From Globomyces pollinis-pini (lineage: Eukaryota > Chytridiomycota > Chytridiomycetes > Rhizophydiales > Globomycetaceae), in the NCBI GenBank assembly GCA_025399215.1, contig MU621275.1:1-34813 (forward strand): a DNA stretch of 34,813 nucleotides, given 5' to 3'. Shown here in pieces: positions 30,054-34,813 of this stretch; the first letter of the stretch is position 1, and each line of letters begins with the position of its first letter. The notes under the pieces are model-generated. The model was not told where the DNA came from and searched no databases. It worked only from the letters and a program-made list of their open reading frames with translations. Both the position numbers and the translations under genes were made by a program.

Positions 30054-31416
30054 ATGAACTCAAAGATTCCAGCTACTGTTGAGCATGTTCAAGTTACTTG
30101 GACCGATCTTTGCAACTTGACTCGTGCGAGAATGGTATTGAAATCAAGATTTGATGATATTAAAACAAATGGTCTATCTGTCACTTCTGCCATTCTCAGT
30201 TTTCCAATGATGTATGATGGAATGCTACCAAATGAGAGCAGTGCTGGGGAAGTCCGATTGGTTCCAAGCGCAACGGTGAAGGCATTACCTTGGGCACCTG
30301 AAGTTGGAATCACTTTTGGTAGTTTTAGTGATGGTGATAAACCATGGAATCGTTGTCCAAGATCGTTCTTGGCTAATCAAGCTCAAAAATTGCAGTTGGA
30401 ATCATTAAAGTTGACTGTTGGTTTCGAATTGGAATTTGTGGTGAATAACTTGGATGGGACACCTTTGGATCAAACCAGCAAGTTCAAATAATAGCTAACT
30501 GTGTAGTTTATTGCGAGACAAAATCCTTTAGAGGTAAAGGTTGGAAAGTGTTATCAAAGATTGTTGAATCCTTAAAGCAATTGGATATTCCAGTTTGGCA
30601 ATACCATAGTGAATCTGCCCACGGACAAGTATTATTTCATAATCTAATAGTTGAATAGTTTGAGATTTCCATTGGTCCATTTGTAGATTCCCCACTATTG
30701 GCTGCTGATTCATTGGTTTTGGCCAGACAAACAATCTATTCTGTTGCAGATACTTTGGGCTGTCAAGCTACTTTCTTACCAAAACCATACCCAATGCAAG
30801 CAGGTTCTGCAGCTCATACCCATGTTTCCCTCACACATGGAAATGAAAACGTCATGTCTAAACCTATCGGACATTCATTCTTGGCTGGTGTTCATCATCA
30901 TCTTCCAGATTTGCTACCAATTTTGAATCCAACTTTAAATTCTTATGATCGTTTACAAGCTCATTGTTGGGCAGGTGTTTATCAATGTATTGGAACAGAA
31001 AACAAAGAAGCACCCATTCGTTTGATTAAAGGTCCAAAGGGTGGTTTAGAACGATTTGAAATTAAAACTGCGGATGGGACTTCAAATCCATACTTGATGC
31101 TTGGAATCTACATTGCAGCTGGATTAGATGGTAATTTTTTTTATAGATCTTAAAATGTACAGGTGTTAAAAGTAAATTCAATTTACCAAGTGAAATCAAT
31201 GTGGATCCTGCTACTTTACCTGAATCAGAACGTCCACTTTTATTCTCAACCACTCTTACTGCTGCATTAGAAAAATTCAAAAAGTCTGAATTTGTATTAA
31301 ATACTTTTGGATCAGATCTGTTGGAATTGATTGCCAAGGGTCGACAAGCTGAAATTGATATTTTTGAACAATCGACTCCAGAACAAATTAAAGAATTTTT
31401 ATTGAAACGTTATTAG
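30054..31416 (+). CDS. Glutamine-synthetase-like protein (FluG C-terminal / type I-like)
   Basis: Four exons (introns 30478-30506, 30629-30658, 31131-31162) join to 423 aa. The fold belongs to the glutamine synthetase superfamily, which joins ammonia or an amine to glutamate using ATP. The N-terminal beta-Grasp part starts with VTWTDLCNLTRARM. The catalytic part has GFELEF (metal Glu), SAHGQFEIS, AGSAAHTHVSL (the H-x-H ATP and metal site) and NKEAPIRL (the Arg loop that binds glutamate phosphate). The variant of the Arg loop and the length resemble FluG-type and gamma-glutamyl-amine synthetases more than housekeeping glutamine synthetase. True substrate is unknown. The first intron has a GC donor (GCAAGT), needed for the frame. 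Convergent with GPN1. Confidence 0.88.
30478..30506 (+). other. 29-nt GC-AG intron
   Basis: The frame between PLDQT and YCETKSFRG requires a phase-1 donor. The only fitting site is GCAAGT, a GC donor that otherwise matches the consensus perfectly, and a GCTAAC branch motif lies before the GTAG acceptor. All other resolved introns in the window use GT. Confidence 0.7.
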
Positions 31417-31558
31417 GTTCATAAAATAAATGTATTTGGCCATACAATTCGAGATCTATTCGGTATTTATTTACAAATGAGAAAATATAATATTTGAATA
31501 CAGCATATTTAGTTTATTACCAAAAGTCAAGAAGTGAAATTAGAAATTCATAAAGTTC

Positions 31559-32749
31559 CTATTTGTTTAAAAATCGTTCAAAAGATGAATCCTCCATCGT
31601 AGATGTTTGATTAGAATTCAAAGTTGAAGTATTTTCTATAAAATTCATTATTGATCATGATTTCATACCAGTTTGATCCAATTTAATATCATGAATCAAT
31701 TTTTCTAAATTTTCTTGTCGTTTTAATTTTTCCTTGTTTTGCTTATTTAAAATAATTTGTTGTAATTGTGGTTGATATTCAGTTTCATATTCTTTGGTAG
31801 CATTTTGAATGGCTTCAAATAATTCTTCCATTCCTTCTCCAGTAACAGCTGAGACTCCAACTACCTATAAAAGTAAATCGAATTTGAGAATCATGATACT
31901 CGTAAATGTTGATAAAATTCTTCCAACACTAAAGACATTGAACTAATTAATGATCCCATATATGTTGAATCTTCTTCCATTGCAAATTGAAATGCCTATA
32001 ATGAATTCAAGATCAATATTACTTCATAATCTTTCATCCATTCCAAACAAAATTCATGTGAGACCACTTTGATTAAAAGAAAATGAATACCATCAGTTTT
32101 GTTGAATACCAATACAAAAGGTAATTTAGTTTTATAAAGAATGGATACGGCATACAACATATTGGACATGAATGTAGTTGGGGAAGCTGATCGAGGAGTA
32201 TCAATGATATAAAGTACCACTGTTGGATATGAAGCAGATACCGTATCAGTTATAATAGCACCCTAAAAAATTAATCAATATTCATTCTAGTTATTAACTG
32301 ATGCTGACCAAGTAAATATTTCAATTTGACCTGGTGTATCAATCAAAACATGATTAATCTTGTCACTCTTTTTCTCAATTAAATCCAATACTTGATCAAA
32401 TTTTGTTGTAAATAGATTCAATGCTGTTAAAATCCCACCCTATTGAATGGATTAAAGAAATGAATTACATTAGGACCAAGTTGATACTGTTTCATGACTT
32501 GTTTGAAATTGACTGTATCTCGAATATCAACATTTGCAGAGTATGGTAATTTAGCAACAGCTATCGAATGAATGATTGAAAAAATGTACCTGGATCAAGA
32601 TTGATGATATATCGTGATGATTTTAATGAACTCAGGTATGCATTTATTCGTTGCAATAGTGTCGTCTTCCCTGTTCCTGCCATGCCGATGAATAACAAAC
32701 ATGTTGGTTTCTTGGTTTCTTTTTTACTGGTTTCTTCTGTTGAACTCAT
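31559..32749 (-). CDS. GPN1: GPN-loop GTPase 1 (Npa3)
   Basis: GPN1 is an essential GTPase needed for assembly and nuclear import of RNA polymerase II. Eight exons (introns 32561-32589, 32440-32468, 32263-32298, 32067-32090, 31996-32022, 31865-31899, 31636-31668) join to 325 aa. Motifs: P-loop GMAGTGKTT (residues 22-30), [14 protein letters not shown], the family-defining LGPNGG loop split by an intron, [37 protein letters not shown] for guanine recognition, and [11 protein letters not shown]. The C-terminal tail is short compared with human GPN1. The first in-frame ATG giving MSSTEE is used; the frame upstream is only TTG-started. Identification is firm. Confidence 0.95.
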
Positions 32750-32911
32750 TGGTGCAAGTCTTAAAAAAAACAAAAAAAAATATGAAGAAATTAAACTGGA
32801 AAGAGGAAGATAGAAAACCTATTAAAAGAGCTAATGAAGGATATTAAAGACAGATACTGGTACGTGGACTTTCATTAAACAATTACTAAAAACTGATTTA
32901 GTTATTTGTAT

Positions 32912-34625
32912 TTATTGAACTTTTTTAATCTGTTGTACAAATATCGATCGATAGAATCCAATAATACCAGTCAATATATCCAATTGGAATTTCAAATATA
33001 CCAGCCCAATATTAGCAAGTAATTGCATCACGGTCCCCCGTTTAGGTTGAGATGCAGTAAGATCATTTGATAGGTATCGCTCCACCAATCCCCGTTTATC
33101 TTCCGATTCGGCTGTCCATGGGAGACACTCTCGACCTTCCGGTTCCCAACCCCTAGGGATTCCGATTCGTTCGGCAACTCGAATGGCAGATGCTACACAA
33201 CCTTCCAGCAGTGGCATACCTGGCCAGACCCAGCTTCCTACAAAGTAGATGTTCTGTTGGCCTTGATAATGTTCAATAATATTTAGGGCTTCACAACTTT
33301 GTTCTGTAACATACGAACGTGGGAAGGTATACTGATTTAAAATCTTTTCTTTTGGGATAACTGGTTTGGGATTTACAAACAAACAAGAAGTTTCAAAGAA
33401 ATCAGGGGAGCCTACAAGTTAGCAATCGTTTTTTTTTTACCTTCAGGTAGTCGATGAGTGTAATTCACCCAAATGGTTGCCATGGATTCTTTTCCATCGG
33501 TGGTACAGTTAATTCCACGCCATTGTGTCTTATCAAAAGGCATCAAAGATTTCTCGGTATGAACAACCACAGGAACACTTTCATACTTGAATGTATTCAA
33601 ACAGTCCATCAAGGGCGATAATGGAGGTTTGACTGAATCTTGCAATTCTGTTGGTGGTTTTCTTGCTAATATTTTTTTGGCAATTGAACCTTGAACTGCA
33701 AAAACGATTTTGTCGAATGTATGTAATTTTAAATCTTTGGTTTGAATAACAACTTGATCATTTTTTAAAGTCCATGCACCAATAATTTCTTGATTGTAAT
33801 GGACTTCTTTAACATTTGATAGTAATTTTTGACACAATAATCGCATACCACCTTTTGCTTGAGCAAATGTAGAACCAAATGGTGCAATTACATGTAAAAT
33901 AATTCGTGCAGGGTAATCTAATAGTGCTTGATGAGTAGATGTGGCCATGGTTGCCAAAGCTGGTAATAATACCAACTTTACAAATTCATCACTAAAATGG
34001 TGTTCCTTTACAAAATCACCAAAAGTTCCTTTGATTGAATTGAATGATTTTGTTTGAGTTAAATAAAAAGTGTGTAATAGTATTCTTAGAAATTCGAATA
34101 AAAACTGCAACGTTAACAACATTGACGTTCCTACTATTAAGAAACTCTTTGACTATTTACCAGCAAACGTAACTAGAGCCCAAGGGAATTCAAACCCGAA
34201 AAAGAAATGTCGATGAAAACTAAAGTATGACTTGTTTTGGTTTTCTAATGATTAGAGAGAGTTTATACGTTGAGAGGCAGGTCCATCCCAATGGTATTCA
34301 GCAACTTCATATTTCCCTACTGTAGTTTCCATGCCAACATATTTAAATAATTTGAAAAGCGAAGGATAGTAAGCTTCATTAATAGAACGCATGGGAACAT
34401 CAATTCGAACTTCATCATTGTTTATATCTTTAACAGATACACTAGCAACATCCTAATAATAAAAAAGTAGATGAAATATACCTAATAACAATTAAGTATT
34501 ATAATGGATATTACCATTCCAGTTTTATCAGCGAATTCGAATATGGTAACATTCAATTGTTTGGACAGTAGATGAGCAGCAGTTAGACCAGCTAATCCAG
34601 ATCCAATTACAGCAACTTTTTCCAT
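32912..34625 (-). CDS. FAD-dependent amine-oxidase-like protein (COG2907 type)
   Basis: Five exons (introns 34453-34514, 34245-34268, 34131-34160, 33412-33440) join to 522 aa. The N-terminus is a Rossmann dinucleotide site, VAVIGSGLAGLTAAHLL. The middle contains HFFFGFEFPWAL and an LDYPARIILH segment. The C-terminal FAD-contact region reads IYFVGSWVWPGMPLLEGC, then SAIRVAERIG. An unusual extra C-terminal part of about 90 residues holds a hydrophobic segment near the end that may anchor it to a membrane. Bacterial members often sit beside cyclopropane-fatty-acid synthases, hinting at lipid oxidation or reduction, but no such partner is in the window. It is related more distantly to phytoene desaturases, so a retinoid or carotenoid link cannot be excluded, nor is it shown. 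The first intron is a 62-nt tandem pair. Confidence 0.85.
34453..34514 (-). other. Tandem double intron in the FAD enzyme (33 + 29 nt)
   Basis: Units 34514-34482 and 34481-34453 on the minus strand, joined AG|GT. Each alone leaves a stop in frame; together they join ADKTGM to DVASVS, keeping the Rossmann fold reading frame. Confidence 0.72.
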
Positions 34626-34813
34626 TGAATTTAAAAAAGAAACAAATTAGCGGTTTCAACGGAGCGCCGTTTTTTCCGATATTGAGGATTTGAATCGGCC
34701 GAATGAATGAGTACACTATGGAGGTTGTTTACTGTTGAAGTTGTTTGTTGTTGGTATGTGTTGATAGGTTGCTTGGAATTCTGAATATACAGAAAGTGGT
34801 TGCAATATTACCA

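Overview
This is nuclear DNA of an AT-rich, intron-dense fungus, most likely a zoosporic one. The reasons are a fungal-type mRNA 5'-triphosphatase (Cet1 fold), a SOG2-like RAM-pathway protein, and a rhodopsin-guanylyl cyclase fusion, a gene type known from Blastocladiomycota, chytrids and relatives. The AT richness plus this photoreceptor would suit a sanchytrid or similar lineage, but that placement is inference. TAA, TAG and TGA all serve as stops, so the code looks standard. Introns are tiny. I resolved 64 by reading frame and family continuity; 54 of them are 24-38 nt. In the genes I rebuilt the exon sums are exact multiples of three; the exception is one paralog that is cut by a gap.

Layout. 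564-4836: two large unrecognised, low-complexity proteins on the plus strand. 4886-7435 (minus) and 11228-13072 (plus): a paralogous pair of membrane proteins flanking EMC1 (7632-10936, minus). 13136-14048 (minus) and 14723-16360 (plus): a head-to-head opsin pair, one an orphan 8-TM opsin without cyclase, the other a rhodopsin-guanylyl cyclase. 16662-18336: PWP1 (minus). 19032-20832: SOG2-like (plus). 20999-28000: a family of five small paralogs, three in tandem on the minus strand (the middle one cut by an N gap) and two further members flanking the Cet1-type triphosphatase (26270-27344). 28381-29573: alpha/beta hydrolase. 30054-31416: glutamine-synthetase-like protein. 31559-32749: GPN1 GTPase. 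32912-34625: FAD-dependent amine-oxidase-like protein.

Two things stand out. First, the opsin pair shares an intron at the same alignment column and phase, so the orphan is a duplicate of the cyclase-opsin that lost its enzyme tail. It keeps the Schiff-base lysine, but the two tryptophans that sandwich retinal and one counterion aspartate are replaced by Gln, Asn and Gln. This may be a two-component light sensor or a very unusual pigment. Second, seven of the ten introns longer than 40 nt split exactly into two or three complete GT...AG units of 23-33 nt joined AG|GT with no exon between them. Intron length here is therefore roughly quantised in about 28-nt units, which suggests tandem intron gain and step-wise (recursive) splicing.
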